The translations under genes and the position numbers were made by a program. A stretch of DNA of 64,000 nucleotides from Micrasema longulum. Taxonomy: Eukaryota; Arthropoda; Insecta; Trichoptera; Brachycentridae. The DNA is taken from positions 1 to 64,000 of the forward strand of contig JAGVSM010000944.1 of NCBI GenBank assembly GCA_022494885.1, in the 5' to 3' direction. The notes under the pieces were generated by a model. It did not search any database. It saw only the letters and a program-made list of their open reading frames with translations, and was not told the origin of the DNA. Below are positions 1 to 11,564 of the stretch, one piece after another (within the stretch, counting starts at the first letter, position 1; the number at the start of each line of letters is the position of its first letter).

Positions 1-1
1 G

Positions 2-622
2 GATGAAGTGTATATTTTACACCAGTGTGAAGATGGAAAAGTTGGCGAGAATAGTCGTCTACATTTAACGGGTGGAGGGTCCTTATTATCTTTCGCCGCG
101 TACCACGCTAAACACGTCGTCTTTCCGACAGTTTTTCCTTTGAAATACTTCGCATCGGGACGCCAGTACACACCTGTTTCCAGATCTACAAATCTCGGTC
201 TGTTTAAAGTGAGCCAATCATCCGTGGTTCAATTGTTTATCGCAGTCAAAGATTCCGCCGAAGATCTTGATAGAGAATTGTCCCGAGCGACTGATGTTAT
301 AACGGACATTTACAAAAACATCGGGTATCATTTCAAAGTTTGTTATCTTCCAGCGAGACAGTTAGAATCCTGGGAGAGCCTCCGCGTCAGTTTCCAAATG
401 TTTTCTCCATCTTCAAACACGTATATCGAAGTTGGAAACTTGAGGGTAAGTGACGACTACATAAGCAAGAGATTGCATTTCAGCTACAAGGAAGGAACTA
501 AAAAGTTTCCTAAACTTATATCGGGAACCGTGTTGAGTGTTCCCAAGTTACTCGGATGTATCTTGGAGCATGACTCGGGACAAGCATTCCGTATACCGCC
601 AGCGTTGAGAAAAGCCCTTTAA
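2..622 (+). CDS. Slimp: Slimp-like seryl-tRNA synthetase paralogue, C-terminal part
   Basis: The frame is open from the left edge of the window and ends at TAA 620-622, so the 5' part of the gene is missing; the first in-frame GTG at 8 is not a start. The protein follows the C-terminal catalytic core of class II seryl-tRNA synthetase: a segment corresponding to motif 2 (GLFKVSQSSVVQLFIAV, compare GLFRVHQF in true enzymes), a region matching motif 3 (SVPKLLGCILEH) and the usual C-terminal ending (FRIPPALRKAL). The residues that normally bind ATP and serine look degenerate: the FRxE signature is replaced by YTPV, and the motif 3 arginine aligns with lysine. This fits Slimp, the insect mitochondrial SerRS-like protein that has lost aminoacylation, better than the active mitochondrial SerRS. 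Mitochondrial location is inferred from the family only. A divergent mitochondrial SerRS remains possible. Confidence 0.75.
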   Translation, partial: DEVYILHQCEDGKVGENSRLHLTGGGSLLSFAAYHAKHVVFPTVFPLKYFASGRQYTPVSRSTNLGLFKVSQSSVVQLFIAVKDSAEDLDRELSRATDVITDIYKNIGYHFKVCYLPARQLESWESLRVSFQMFSPSSNTYIEVGNLRVSDDYISKRLHFSYKEGTKKFPKLISGTVLSVPKLLGCILEHDSGQAFRIPPALRKAL

Positions 623-712
623 ATTTAGTATTCTTAATAGAAAGCCACATTATTCCAGAAACTATGTTGTATAGTTTAATTTCCCTGTATATAATATGGA
701 TGTATTCATTAT

Positions 713-718
713 AATAAA
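713..718 (+). promoter_or_regulatory. Polyadenylation signal of the Slimp-like gene
   Basis: AATAAA lies 91 bases after the stop codon of the Slimp-like gene and is followed by an A-run and a T/GT-rich stretch, as expected for a poly(A) site. Confidence 0.6.
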
Positions 719-955
719 AAAAAAGAGTTTTATTAAATCATTGTGTTATTTTATTCCTTGTCACATTTAAACTTTTGTTGGACTTAAGGACCATGACACC
801 AGTTGGCAACGCTAGTTATTTTATGTACTTACACAGACCCACATCCGCCTTATATTTTTCAATTCAATTTTACATGCGTCCAGTTCAAAATATTTTTTCG
901 ATCTGGCAAATAAATAAATATTTTGTAGAATCATTTCAGAGCGCTGCCGTTATCA

Positions 956-2362
956 GTGTCAAAACTCGGAGACAGGTGGCTCCAGCATTCTGAAATATTC
1001 CCAGTTAGTATTGCAGTAAAAATTTATAGTATTCTTTATCTGGTATTGACAAAATTAAAATCCAGAGGTTGTCCGAAGGAACTTTTTGGGATCATCCGGA
1101 GCTACCTTAGTGATAGATCCATCTCTGTAGTCCACGGATCCATAACCGTGTGTAGAACGACGACCATGGGTTGTCCACAGGGTTCTATCCTGGGGCCATC
1201 ACTATGGAACATACTATTTGATGACTTGCTGCGTTTACCTTTTCCGGCAGGCAGCGATATGGTGGCTTACGCAGACGACGCTCTTCTTCTCTTGTCAGGA
1301 GACAGTAGAAGGGAGTTGGAAATTAGGGGGTGTGAGGCACTTAAACTAATTTTAGAATGGGGAAATAGGAACAGACTAACATTCTCACCGCAAAAGACTA
1401 TGGGGCTCATGGTGAAGGGTATCTCTGACAGAGGAAGAAAACCCACAATCAGGATGGGTGGGCGGGGAATACGATTTTTCCAAGATGTAAGGTACTTGGG
1501 TGTCCTTTTGGATACCCAAGGATCGTTTTTGGCTCATGCCAAAATGATATCCTCAAAGGCGTCTTCGCTTTTTATGAAAGTACGAAGGGTGAGCCGAGCA
1601 ACGTGGGGAATAAAAAGTAATGGGGTCCGACTAATATACCGAGGAACTTATGTCGCACAATTAACATATGCTGCTAAAGTTTGGGCTCATCGTGCATCCT
1701 CTGGTGGCGTCTACAGGACCCTCCTGAGTGGCCAAAGAGCCCCTCTAATTGCACTCACGGGTGCTTATAGAACTGTGTCCACAGCCGCTTTACCTGTCCT
1801 GGCCGGGGAACTTCCGGCAGACTTAGAGGTAATGGAATCTGTTGCGGTGAAACTACTAAAAAAAGGTGAGTTGGTTACATATTTTGACATCAGTGTTCAA
1901 CACCGAGAGGGTAGTAGATTAAAACCATTGACAAAAAGAATAACAGAAAAAACTATTGACGAGTGGCAAATTAGGTGGGATGCATCTCTGACGGGGCGCT
2001 GGACGCATACATTTTTTCCGGACATACGAAAAAGACTAAGCCTTAAGAAAATTAACTTGGATCACTGTGTTGTCCAGATGTTGTCTGGACATGGTGAGTT
2101 TAGGTCAAAACTATATGACCTCGCACTAGTAAGAGATCCTGAATGTACTTGCGGGGAGCCCCGTCAGACGGCTGAACATATCCTATGGCATTGCCCGATT
2201 TTAGATACTGAAAGGGAAAACATGCTAAACGGCTTGACAGAGGTGACGAGGCCGATGTGGAATCCAAGCTTATTGGCTAATCCAACTAACGTTAAAGCAT
2301 TTTTTCATTTTGTGAGCGAATGGGTAGAAAAATGGGAGGAACTGGGTAAAGGCCTACCATGA
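956..2362 (+). mobile_element. R1-clade non-LTR retrotransposon, 5'-truncated (RT C-terminal half)
   Basis: The frame encodes the fingers/palm of a non-LTR reverse transcriptase from just after motif A: the GCPQGSILGP motif, the catalytic YADD (here AYADDALLLL), the thumb, and a C-terminal zinc motif CTCGEPRQTAEHILWHC of the type found in R1, TRAS, SART and Waldo elements. Homology seems to begin near 1040 (LTKLKSRGCP). The endonuclease, ORF1 and the first catalytic aspartate are missing, so this is a dead 5'-truncated copy. The terminal frame itself has no stop or frameshift, which suggests a fairly young insertion. It sits immediately downstream of the Slimp-like gene and in the same orientation. 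The clade call rests on the C-terminal finger and motif wording. Confidence 0.8.
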
Positions 2363-3136
2363 GTACTAAATCAGTTTAAGATAAAAGGATGCATACTTGG
2401 GTACTAGCATTGGTTGTCTGAACTGAACTCTTGTCCGTCTGTGTTGTTTTTGTCCCATAGAAGGGAAATGGTAAATTACAAATTTAAATAGTAGACTAAC
2501 TCAAGAGAACCACGCGCCGACCATGCTCTAGGACCCGTTTCGTCTGCTTTAAGGTCTGTGAGATTGTTAGGACGATTAAGGTCTTTGCATAGGATTGTTT
2601 CTACTGTTGGTATTAGGAAAATGGTTTTTGCGAGGAAATCAGTACTATGAAGAAAAGTAATTTCGCCTGAGTTCGATAGGGATCGTGTTAGGATCTGTGT
2701 TAGGATTTTGCCGGTAGTGTCTTGATGATTTGATGTTCCACTGTGATTTGTTATAGATACGTATTGTTTTTCTTCTGTTGATTGAGTGCATGTTGTATAG
2801 GGCAAATTATTCTAATGTTTCCTATATGTATTTGGGTTTCGTGTCGTTTGATTGATTTGTTTGTATTACTACGTTCTTCTTCCTTTCCGATGCGGGATCT
2901 GGAGCGTACGGCCGCGGTCTCAATTTAGAACTAACACTGTATTCCTCCACTGTAATACTGGGAAATTAGAAAAGGGTGATTGTGCTGACCATGTGTATTT
3001 GATTGATCACAAACTGACAAAACTGCAGTGAGGGGTACAATGAAAGTTTTTAAAGTTTATTTGTTTTGTTATTTTCGCGGTTTGATTGTAAAGAAATATT
3101 AAATTTTCGCTTAATTAGTTTAAAAAAAAAAAAAAA
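2363..3136 (+). other. Probable 3' UTR and A-tail of the R1-like element
   Basis: No credible coding frame is visible. The stretch follows the R1-like stop codon and ends in an A-run at about 3122-3136, which could be the element's poly(A) tail. I saw no target-site duplication, so the 3' limit is a guess. Confidence 0.4.
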
Positions 3137-4062
3137 TTGATATTGATATGCGAAACTGAAGAAAGACTCAAGTCTTTATGAACAGTTTCGGGAAAGGGGT
3201 GGATGCTTTCATTGTATTTTTATCTTATAAGATTATGCAAGGATTTTTTAATCAAATGTCCTTAACAGGCACACAGAGCGTGGACAATAAAGGCATTTTT
3301 GCATGTTTTTTTTACATAAAAACCGGCATTTATTTCTCATGGAATTATAAAAATTTCAATTTAGGTTTCTTCCTAGATATTTACCCGACAATCCATTTAG
3401 AATTAACAGTTCAATCGCCAGTAATATTGCTTCTGTTGGAATGATGCAAAATGATGTTACTAATATCTGACCCTTAATGCTGGAATTTTTAAATAAAATA
3501 ATATAATAATGACAAATACTGGATGAGAAAATATTACTTCAATTTTTATTTAAATTTTCAAACAATTGCCAAAACATAATTTTTTATTTTATTTACTATT
3601 GTTACCTTCATGGTAGATTATTATGAATATTGCGTATCAATCTATAGTATTACTTCATACACATTACTGATGTTTGACATGTTTGAAATCACATACAATT
3701 ACAAGTCATTACTTGTCCTGAATTTGTGATTTATCAACCCAAAGCCAACAGACACAAATAAATCATTCAGCGGTGTAAATGCGAGATATTATTTTTGTTT
3801 CTGCCCAATGTACGTTATTATATTGGAAGGCATTAAAAAAATTGCGTATATTTGTCCTAGCCTGAAATGAATGTGTATCTTTCATTTAAATTATTTATTG
3901 ACAATTCTTGGATCTAATTTAATGTAAACGTGTATCTAATTTAATCTTATTCTAAGTAAAAACACAATATTGTAAACAACATAAATTTATTGCAATATTT
4001 AACATTTATATTGACAGCCTTGTACCCGTTTTAAATTAAGTAGATTTTGGGAAATACCAATA
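3137..4062. other. AT-rich intergenic DNA between the R1-like element and Tango2
   Basis: Very AT-rich, with no frame showing codon-like structure or a recognisable protein; the ORF at 3178-3444 looks accidental. The right end contains the 3' UTR of the minus-strand Tango2 gene. Confidence 0.5.
3986..3991 (-). promoter_or_regulatory. Polyadenylation signal of Tango2
   Basis: AATAAA on the minus strand, 72 bases after the Tango2 stop codon at 4065-4063. Confidence 0.55.
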
Positions 4063-7000
4063 TTAAACAGTTGTTTCTATATGTGTTTCGGCCCATTCTT
4101 CTTTTCCGAGTTCCATCGTCCATTCGTAGAAATCTAATTTGCCCCCCGCGTCCACTAAAATTATTGTATGAGTTCTGAAAATGAAAGTGCAAATAATTGA
4201 TTGAATAAGCATTCAATTTCAGTTCAACACATATAATAAATAGTTATGATGTAAATATCGAACCAAAATGACATGGTATATGGAAGATACTAGTGATGTA
4301 TCGATAAGTGGCGCAAAATGGCTTCCACATTATGAGAGGAAATTAATATGCAATTTTTTGGCTGATATTATTGGGGAAAATGAAGAGGTAGGCAAAGAGG
4401 CAGGAACGCCACCCAATCTAACTTTACATACAGACTTTGCTTACTCTACGCCCATGCATCTTCTCATGTGTGCATTTTTAATTGAATTTAGTTGAGTATA
4501 AAAAATTGATAAATGTTTTTATTTATTGGCAATCTGTTAAAAGAATCACCGTCAAGTCAATCAAGGAGAAAATATATTAAAACACCTAACAATAGTTATT
4601 ATAGAAATAAATGACGAGTGATACTTAAATCCATAAATTTGGAATAATCTTTTGAATCTTTTAATACAAAATCAGCAGTAAGGATAAAGTTATGAAACCG
4701 GTCACAATGTTTTAACAAAAGTTAGTTTACAAATTTAGAGCTGGCTTGTTCAGAAAGTTACTTATTTTTGTGGCATTGTGAGACATGTTTATTTACCTGG
4801 TACCATAAGATATTTGTGGAATGTCGACAAAGATGGCTGCCAAGGCTTTCGAAGCGTGCGGTTTTCTTCTCTCGAGTTCTTCATCTGGGAGATGTCTGCA
4901 ATTTTAATATTCAAATTTATATTATAAATATGAATATATTATTATTATTATATTATTAATATTCAAACCAGATCCTTGAAATAGAGAAGTTTCAAAGGCG
5001 ATTTTTGCGCTACTTATATCTTAATCCATCATTATTTCTAGCAGAGATGCTGGATCACAACACCCTCAAATCTCGTCGTTCTTAGGGAAACATTTCTATA
5101 AGCTTATTTCTGGAAGTACATATTTTAATCCAAATATACCGAAAGAGATCGTTTATATGTTCCCAATAACTTTACTAGAGCGGGATCTCATGCACTGTTT
5201 TACGCACCTAGAAGCCGTACGAATGTCAGGATTTGCCAATTAATGAGGCAATTTGCTTGCTGAATATGGCTTCTGTAGATAATCTGGACATATTTTTCTA
5301 TAAATATCGGCAGTTTAGCAGCTATCTGCTTTCTATTAATTAACTCGTCATTCGCAATGTTATTCTACCTGATATTTACAGTCTGCATTACATAATGGCT
5401 TAAACAACCCATAAAGTAATGCAGATTTCAATTCAAATAAATCAATTTAATTGATAGATTACAGGTAATAATAGGTAATACACAGGTAAAAATCAATACA
5501 CATAGATATGAAATCCAAGAAATATTTTTTCCTAATTGGTCTGGGTGTTGTGATGTATTTTTCAGATTCTTTTCATATCCTCTTCCCCGCCTGCTAACAA
5601 GCCTCTTAAATAGAGGCTTATTGAGGTATTTCTATAAAAAAAATAATTCCATTCCATATTTCTTCATTAGATGTTGATTTTTGTAATGCTAAAAAGCCTA
5701 AACCTTTCACAGCATTATGTCTTACGGTACACTGCTGTGGAAAAATGCTGCAGATACTGGCTCTGTTTTTGTGCTGCAGAAGAGGGCTGTTCGAGCAATA
5801 TACAACATGAACCCCAAAGAGTTACTTAGAGATAAGTTCAAAGATATTAACATATTGACAATATATTTACAAACATCTAATGCACGTTCACAAACATATT
5901 GGTGACTTTGAGCGGAACAGAGATTTCCATAAGTTTAACACAAGAAATAAAGATAAAACTAGCTGTGCCCACTAGTGGACTGCAAAATAATAATTATTAT
6001 TTTGCCTCAAACACAAGGTACCTCTTGAAATGCAGGCTTTGCCAACGAAGAATTTTAAAGATTTTGTTAAGCATGGGCTGTGTTAAGTTTTTCTTTAATA
6101 ATTCTTAATTTAAATTCTTATGGATTTTGTGAGTGCCACACCAGAGTATTGTTACTCTGGTGGGTACTAATAGCATAGTATATTGTCGTTGCACATCAAA
6201 TATGGGCCATTTGACTCTGAGCACATTCTAAGAAAATCATCAAAATGCGACTTTTTGGCATAGAAAAATTAATATTTTAAATAAATATATTACTTTATTG
6301 AAAAAAACTGTATTTTTCCTACTTCGTCCTTACACAGGAGTGTTATTTTCGGTTTAGTTTTTTTTTAAATTGTTTTTATCGATTTTCTCAGAATGTGCTC
6401 CGAGTCACATGGCCCATATTTAATGTACAACGACGATATAAAGATAGCACAAGGGCTATAATCTCTCTCTATTTCGTTTTTTCTCGAAGTCTGCGGTCGT
6501 CACGGAGCGCACTGTGCTTTAAAATAAATATTGTATACAGTCAACTATTATAAAGATCTTTTATTTAGTAGAGATCGACCGCCATATTTATTGAATTGCC
6601 TTCAACACCAGCACACATTTTTCCAGGCTGTTTGAAAAGAGCTACCATAGAGTCAAATAATATTTGCAGAACAAGACAGCCTGGCAATAGATTCATGTTT
6701 ATTGATTTTAGTTAGTTGATTTTAATTGTGTTGATTTGAATTTATTAATTTGTTGAGTTTAATTTATTGATTGTAGAATTGTTTACTATATTTGTAATTT
6801 ATTGACATTTAGAAGTAATTCAATGAATCCTATGTAAACAATATACTATTACTTTATTGGGGCGGGTGAAATTCATCTGACCGAAGTTTTCACCTACATA
6901 CTAGGCAATGTCTAAATATTTTTTTCTTGATAAATCCCTAGGGAGTGAAATACAGTCCTTGTTCAAATGAAGTAAACATGAAATATTAATGAAAAATATA

Positions 7001-10000
7001 ATAATAATGCGGCAGTAATATAAAATAGAACTCACTGTTCTTTGCTTTTCAGGAGTGACAGTAATTCATTAATCAGCATTTCTTTCGAACCGCTTTTGGA
7101 ATTACAGCGATTGACAATCTCTTTGAACTTCTGTTTTCCCGCTAACACCTTTTTCAATGGCTGATCTGGAGAACTGTTACTGAAGCCGACTACGCCAGAA
7201 TCATCATAAATTCGCATCAAATCATCGTGGTTGGAATAATGGTATACCGTACTTGACAAATCACTGAAACAAATAAATGAAGGGTTCACGGCAAGAATGG
7301 TCTCAAAAAGAAAAAGAAAAACCTTATTTGTAGGACACTATTTCAAGTATTTGATAAAATAAGTTTTTGATTGACATAATTTATATTTTTGCATAGAATT
7401 ACTGGAAATAAGAAACAAAATATCTACATTATAGTTTTTTAAAACTCCCTTCTTGAACTGACAAAAATGAGTTCGTTGCAGCAATCGTGGCATTTTGACT
7501 GTTTTTCTTCTAGCAGTGACTATATTTATTTCCCACAATTTATTAGACAGGGAGCCAAATTTTTTTAGTTCTGAATATTCCATTTTATTGAACTTATTCG
7601 ACATTATTATCTCAATTTTTTTTAAATGCAATGAGCAATAATTAGGTAATATTTTATTATATTATTAATTTTAACACCCTTTAAGGCTGTAGTCAGTACA
7701 GCCTTAAGTGCCTTTTACAAAAGATGTTTATTCACAAATAAATTTAACTTACTTAATTTGTATTGTGACTAAATTAAATGCTGTGTACTCTTGCCCATTA
7801 TTATGAAACTCTTCCAAATATTCTTCAGTTGATTTATTTCCCAGTACAAAGTTGGTGACAATTGAACCTCTTCCTATAAAAATATATTGATTATGAATAA
7901 ACAAATAAAATAAGTAATTATGTTAACATTTTATTTTTTGAATTTGGAACCAAGCCTGAAACATATTAAAACTTGCAGTTGAAAACTCTTGAGTTCCGAA
8001 AATGGTGCACAGGGCACTGCATTGGCGTACCAATCGCGAATATGTTGACCATTTTTGTTACATGGAGGTAAGATGATCAGTCTTACGCTTCAGGTGCCAG
8101 TGCAGGATCTATGAAATATTATAATGTAAAAACACCTTTTAAAATAAATATATAGCATGTCAACCACGCCGGGAATCAAATCTGAGACCTCTTGCATGGG
8201 AGGCAATCGGGCTGACCACGAGGCTCACCACGAGGCCGACCAGCATTTTTTTTATCAACCCTTAAATGCTACAGTTGCCATTGGGCAACATACCGTTCAA
8301 ACATCAATAGTAAAAATGGATTGTCTCATTTGCCCAAACCAATATTGAATCAACTGCCCCACAAGTGTATAGCTTATGTTAGGTTTTTGTTCTTTCATTG
8401 TGCGTTTTGTAACATAAATAATATAGATGTACATAAATTAATTATAAACATAAATACGAAGTGTTTAAAACTGTCTGAACATTTTGTTAATTATCTCTGT
8501 TTATTAAGTTAGTCTTTTTTGTTTATTCTCAAATGTAAAAATATTTTTTAAAAGTATATTGTTAAGTGTCCTCGGCACGGGTAACCCCAGTGAGGTCACA
8601 TTATTGTTATCATTAATTATAGTTTGTAAGAGAAACAATATGAATAAATAAATGCTAACTGTATTCAGTTGGCAACATACCATGTGTAATGGATAATTTT
8701 GTCCATATATGGTTATTTGACTACCGTTTTTTCTGGCCAAATAATGAAATTTCACAAAATTCCAAAAATATCTGGGAAACTCATCAAATCAAGTCCATCT
8801 ACCTAAAGTGGAATAAAACTTCAAAAAATATATTATAGTCATTATTTATGTAAGAAGAATTTAATAATTTATTACCTTATATTTATTTGAATTTTATTTT
8901 TTAAATTTACTTACAAACGCACTGGTGCTGAATGGCAAAAAAACCCTTATTTCTGATAAAACGTACTTAAAAACAATATATATATATTTTTAATGTATGT
9001 TTCCTCTTTTTCAATGACGGAATACTTTACGTTACGATACGTTCAAGAAAACTTCCAAAGGAAAAAGGAATGGAAGTTGTGTTTTAGACCAATATCTCAC
9101 TTTATTCTGATCGGAATTCTCTCGCTTCGACACTCTGGCACTAAACTTTCTGACGTAACGACTAACCTCGTGCATTGGCGGGAGTGTCCATTCCCGGGAG
9201 GTTGAGAAGTGCGGCGACGCGCTTGCGACAGGGACTTGCAGCCAGCCATGTGCCCCCCTCCCTTCCCGGCTCCATGTCCCTACCTACAATTAATTCATTG
9301 TCATTTAATAAAATAAATGTATAACATTTTTGTTTTTAACCACTTATTTTTCATTTTTGATTCAGTGATCATATGAAAGAAGACAACTTGTTATCAAAGA
9401 AATCAATGTATGTTTGTTGGCAGACCTAAGAATTCTGGGCATAGGGGAATGAAAACCATAGTTAGTTCTATGGTTATCGGTATGAAAGAGTAAGTTTTGT
9501 CTGAGGTTTCTAGTTGGTTATGTATAAATTACTAATATAAAAATTGTAAATATCGTTTTAAAAAAACAAAACAAAACACGACACTGGCTAGAACACCCCA
9601 GTAGTGGGGTGAAAAGAGCCACAAAAAAAGAAGAAGACAAATAAAATAAACACATTTTTTATTTTAGCACTAGGCAGCTCAAAAAGTAATCGAAAAATTT
9701 GGAATGCTTCTACTGTAAAATAGGTTTATTCACCCTTTCTACTAAACACCAATGATATATGATGATGAATAAAATTATGGAAAAATATTAACTCCTGGAT
9801 ACAAACCAAAACAGAGGTGAAGAACATTTCTGAAAAGAGGATATGGACATCTTGGCATTTACAGAGCTTATGCTCTGTCATTGCCTAGTTTAAGTTATCG
9901 TTTTTTATGCTGCGTAACATTCGCCATTTTGTCTAAGTTTGAGCATTCGCATTCCTTCAATTCTTCTATCCATTGTCTTATGAGAAGTAATGTGGATGTT

Positions 10001-10701
10001 AAAACAAAGCCAGAATGGTAAATGTTACACAGGGTCTAAAGTGATAACTTAGACCAACCAATCAATTGAATTTGCAGATATGCATAATAACAATATACAA
10101 TAACAAGTCATAAGCCTTGTAAATGCCTAGACTTCCATATTTCTTTCTTAAAAAAATGTTATCCCTCTCTGTTGCAAAAATATAGAGTATTTATTAATTA
10201 ATTTAACTACGTTTTCACTATGTTTTGTTACAAATCAGTAAGTATATATAATAAAAATAATTTTATTCAATCAATTGCAAATAATAGCCGAAACGTCGGA
10301 ACAAATCCAACACACACGGTATCACCCAAAAAAGAAACATATCTATAACAGCGACCGTGAAAACCTTCGCAATTATTTAATATATTTAGTGTTATAAAAA
10401 TGTTTGGGAAAAAAATCTCTTCTACAACAATGTCAATGGTGCCTAAAATAGATTTATTGTTTAGACTTTACACTCACTTTTTATATCATTTTAAAATAAT
10501 AAAAAAAACAGTGACAAATCACGGAATTATAAAGTGAAGTAAAATAAAAGCAATGAACTTACCCCCTATAACAGATTCATCTTCTTGCCATGCGGCAGCC
10601 TTCTTCGCTGGCCTATTGAGATATTCATCCCTATTGCTAGCCAATATTAACCTATAACCACCGGCTGTGGGGCCCCCAGTATGAATAAATAAAATACACA
10701 T
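4063..10701 (-). CDS. Tango2: TANGO2 homologue (NRDE-motif protein), complete, six exons
   Basis: Exons, in minus-strand order: 10701-10563, 9283-9167, 7873-7753, 7263-7036, 4895-4797 and 4174-4063. All have GT donors, AG acceptors and matching phases; together they give 816 bases, or 271 residues (human TANGO2 has 276). The start is the ATG of MCILFI; the in-frame TTG two codons upstream is not a start. Exon 1 carries the diagnostic LILASNRDEY (NRDE) motif and the N-terminal cysteine. Exon 2 carries REGGTWLAA, exons 2-3 the ARGRG join, exon 4 the VVGFSNSSPD segment, exon 5 ISYGTR, and exon 6 THTIILVDAGG, all collinear with the family. TANGO2 proteins are linked to Golgi/ER organisation and to mitochondrial lipid or haem handling; the exact reaction is unsettled. 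Introns 1, 2 and 4 carry SINE, MITE and retrotransposon debris. Exons 2, 3, 5 and 6 lie within stretches that single-frame scans miss. Confidence 0.93.
5511..5648 (+). repeat. 5'-truncated tRNA-derived SINE (family B)
   Basis: Matches the body and tail of the complete copy at 17826-18044: the 'aattggtctgggtgttgtg' block, the 'cctgctaacaagcctct' block and an A-rich end. The tRNA-like head is missing. It lies in Tango2 intron 4. Confidence 0.75.
5717..6108 (+). mobile_element. Non-LTR retrotransposon RT C-terminal fragment, frameshifted
   Basis: The first frame reads SYGTLLWKNAAD...VLQKRAVRAIYNM, a common C-terminal block of insect jockey/CR1-type reverse transcriptases. The reading then shifts frame (HVHKHIGDFERNRDFHKFNT) and shifts again to KNFKDFVKHGLC before stopping. 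There are at least two frameshifts and an internal stop. 5'-truncated and dead. Sense orientation is opposite to Tango2, within whose intron 4 it lies. Confidence 0.75.
6179..6440. repeat. Fold-back (MITE-like) element, about 60-bp inverted arms
   Basis: The arm at about 6179-6238 is the near-perfect reverse complement of 6381-6440; both contain 'atgggccat' or its complement and 'agcacattct' or its complement. The spacer is about 140 bp and AT-rich. A separate small hairpin (8-bp stem) lies just upstream at 6140-6159. No coding capacity. Located in Tango2 intron 4. Confidence 0.8.
7264..7752. other. Tango2 intron 3
   Basis: AT-rich intron between exons 4 and 3. The minus-strand ORF at 7338-7631 shows no recognisable motif and I consider it accidental. 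Nothing else is visible. Confidence 0.6.
8000..8240 (-). repeat. tRNA-derived SINE (family A), minus strand
   Basis: The head has a tRNA-like B-box (family consensus 'gggttcgattcc', diverged here) and a family-specific body that includes 'gatcatcttaccttcatgta' and the end 'aatgcagtgccc'. Other copies are at 17700-18147, 28566-28820 and 38596-39051. Located in Tango2 intron 2. Confidence 0.8.
9360..9520 (+). repeat. Interspersed repeat R165, copy 1
   Basis: About 160 bp nearly identical to 37360-37525, sharing for example 'gaagacaacttgttatcaaa' and 'tttgttggcagacctaagaa'. A partial third copy is at 39146-39200. No coding capacity. Located in Tango2 intron 1. Confidence 0.85.
9580..9640 (+). 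repeat. Isolated 3' tail of a non-LTR element
   Basis: The block 'acactggctagaacacccca', followed by a 'gtggggtgaaaagagcc'-like end and A-rich DNA, recurs at 12040-12090 as the 3' UTR of a retrotransposon with coding sequence. This copy is a severe 5' truncation. Confidence 0.65.
9805..10178. repeat. MITE family with 'ttgcaacagagaggg' termini, long copy
   Basis: The right end 'atccctctctgttgcaa' is the complement of the left end (here degraded to 'aaaacagaggtgaag'). Each arm carries the shared 'aagtctaggcatttacaggg' block or its complement. Related copies are at 14846-14941, 20953-21160 and 36317-36436. Confidence 0.75.
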
Positions 10702-11564
10702 CTTCAAAAGTAATTAATCAAAAATAATTACTATTTATTATTAAAATCACTCTCATTCGTACGGAAATAATCTCGAGTAATATTCTAGTCCAAGTTATAC
10801 GCTGATAAACAAGTTAACCTTATCAACAATACTATCTTATGTTATCTAATATTTCGCAAGTAAAAGGATAAACAATAATAAAAATATAGCTGTCAAAGTC
10901 AAAGTGACAGCTTATCTTTTTTTTATCTATGAAAAACCACAGAAAAATAAAGTATAGCATGCACAATACTGAACAAAAAGTTTTTACCAGTTTCAAAGTT
11001 TGAAAAATCTATTTCTTTATAAAATGTTATAAGAAACCGGAAATCTATCAAAATACTTCATCATTGGTTGATTAAGGACAACTTGTGAAGTCATTTGAAG
11101 TAGTTAATTTTTATGATTTTTTTCATACATTTTAGCGAAACTTAGCCATACAATGAAAACCTTCAGCCCGATAGGAAATTGGATATAACAAATGTTTTCT
11201 TACGCGCGGTAAAAATTAGAGCATTAAATTGTACGGCAAAGTTTCTTGAAGATGTACAAAAAAAATTTTTAGAACTATTTTGAACAACGTCACTAGTTTA
11301 TACGAATCAATCAATGATAAGAGAGTTGTGGAAGATATCCGGTTTGCTTAATGTCAACGGACCTATCGGCAAAACAAACAGAGAAAAAGCAGAAAAGAAG
11401 TTGAGACATCACACGCGGATTAATTTCAGAAATACAAAACATTAAAAAAATAATAGTGCTGATAATACAATAAGTACATATAAAAAATATTTTTGACTTA
11501 ATTTAATGGTCATTAACAAATAAAAAATATAGGCAAGAATATTGGGTAGCCTCCTCCCAAGCCA
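10702..11564. other. Tango2 upstream region
   Basis: AT-rich DNA upstream of the Tango2 start codon, presumably containing its 5' UTR and promoter. I cannot identify a core promoter motif with confidence, and no other gene is visible. Confidence 0.4.

Noticed and set aside
2476..2805. 109-codon minus-strand ORF
   Set aside because: No motif, no splice context, lies in the likely 3' UTR of the R1-like element.
3178..3444. 88-codon plus-strand ORF
   Set aside because: Hydrophobic low-complexity composition from AT-rich DNA, no homology recognised.
4768..4959. Plus-strand ORF
   Set aside because: Antisense shadow of Tango2 exon 5.
7338..7631. 97-codon minus-strand ORF inside Tango2 intron 3
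   Set aside because: No motif, and the Tango2 exons on both sides join in phase without it.
10285..10300. 'gccgaaacgtcgg' as part of a hammerhead ribozyme
   Set aside because: The GAAAC half is present, but no CTGATGA core was found at a suitable distance, so a ribozyme cannot be supported. It may be a retrotransposon remnant.
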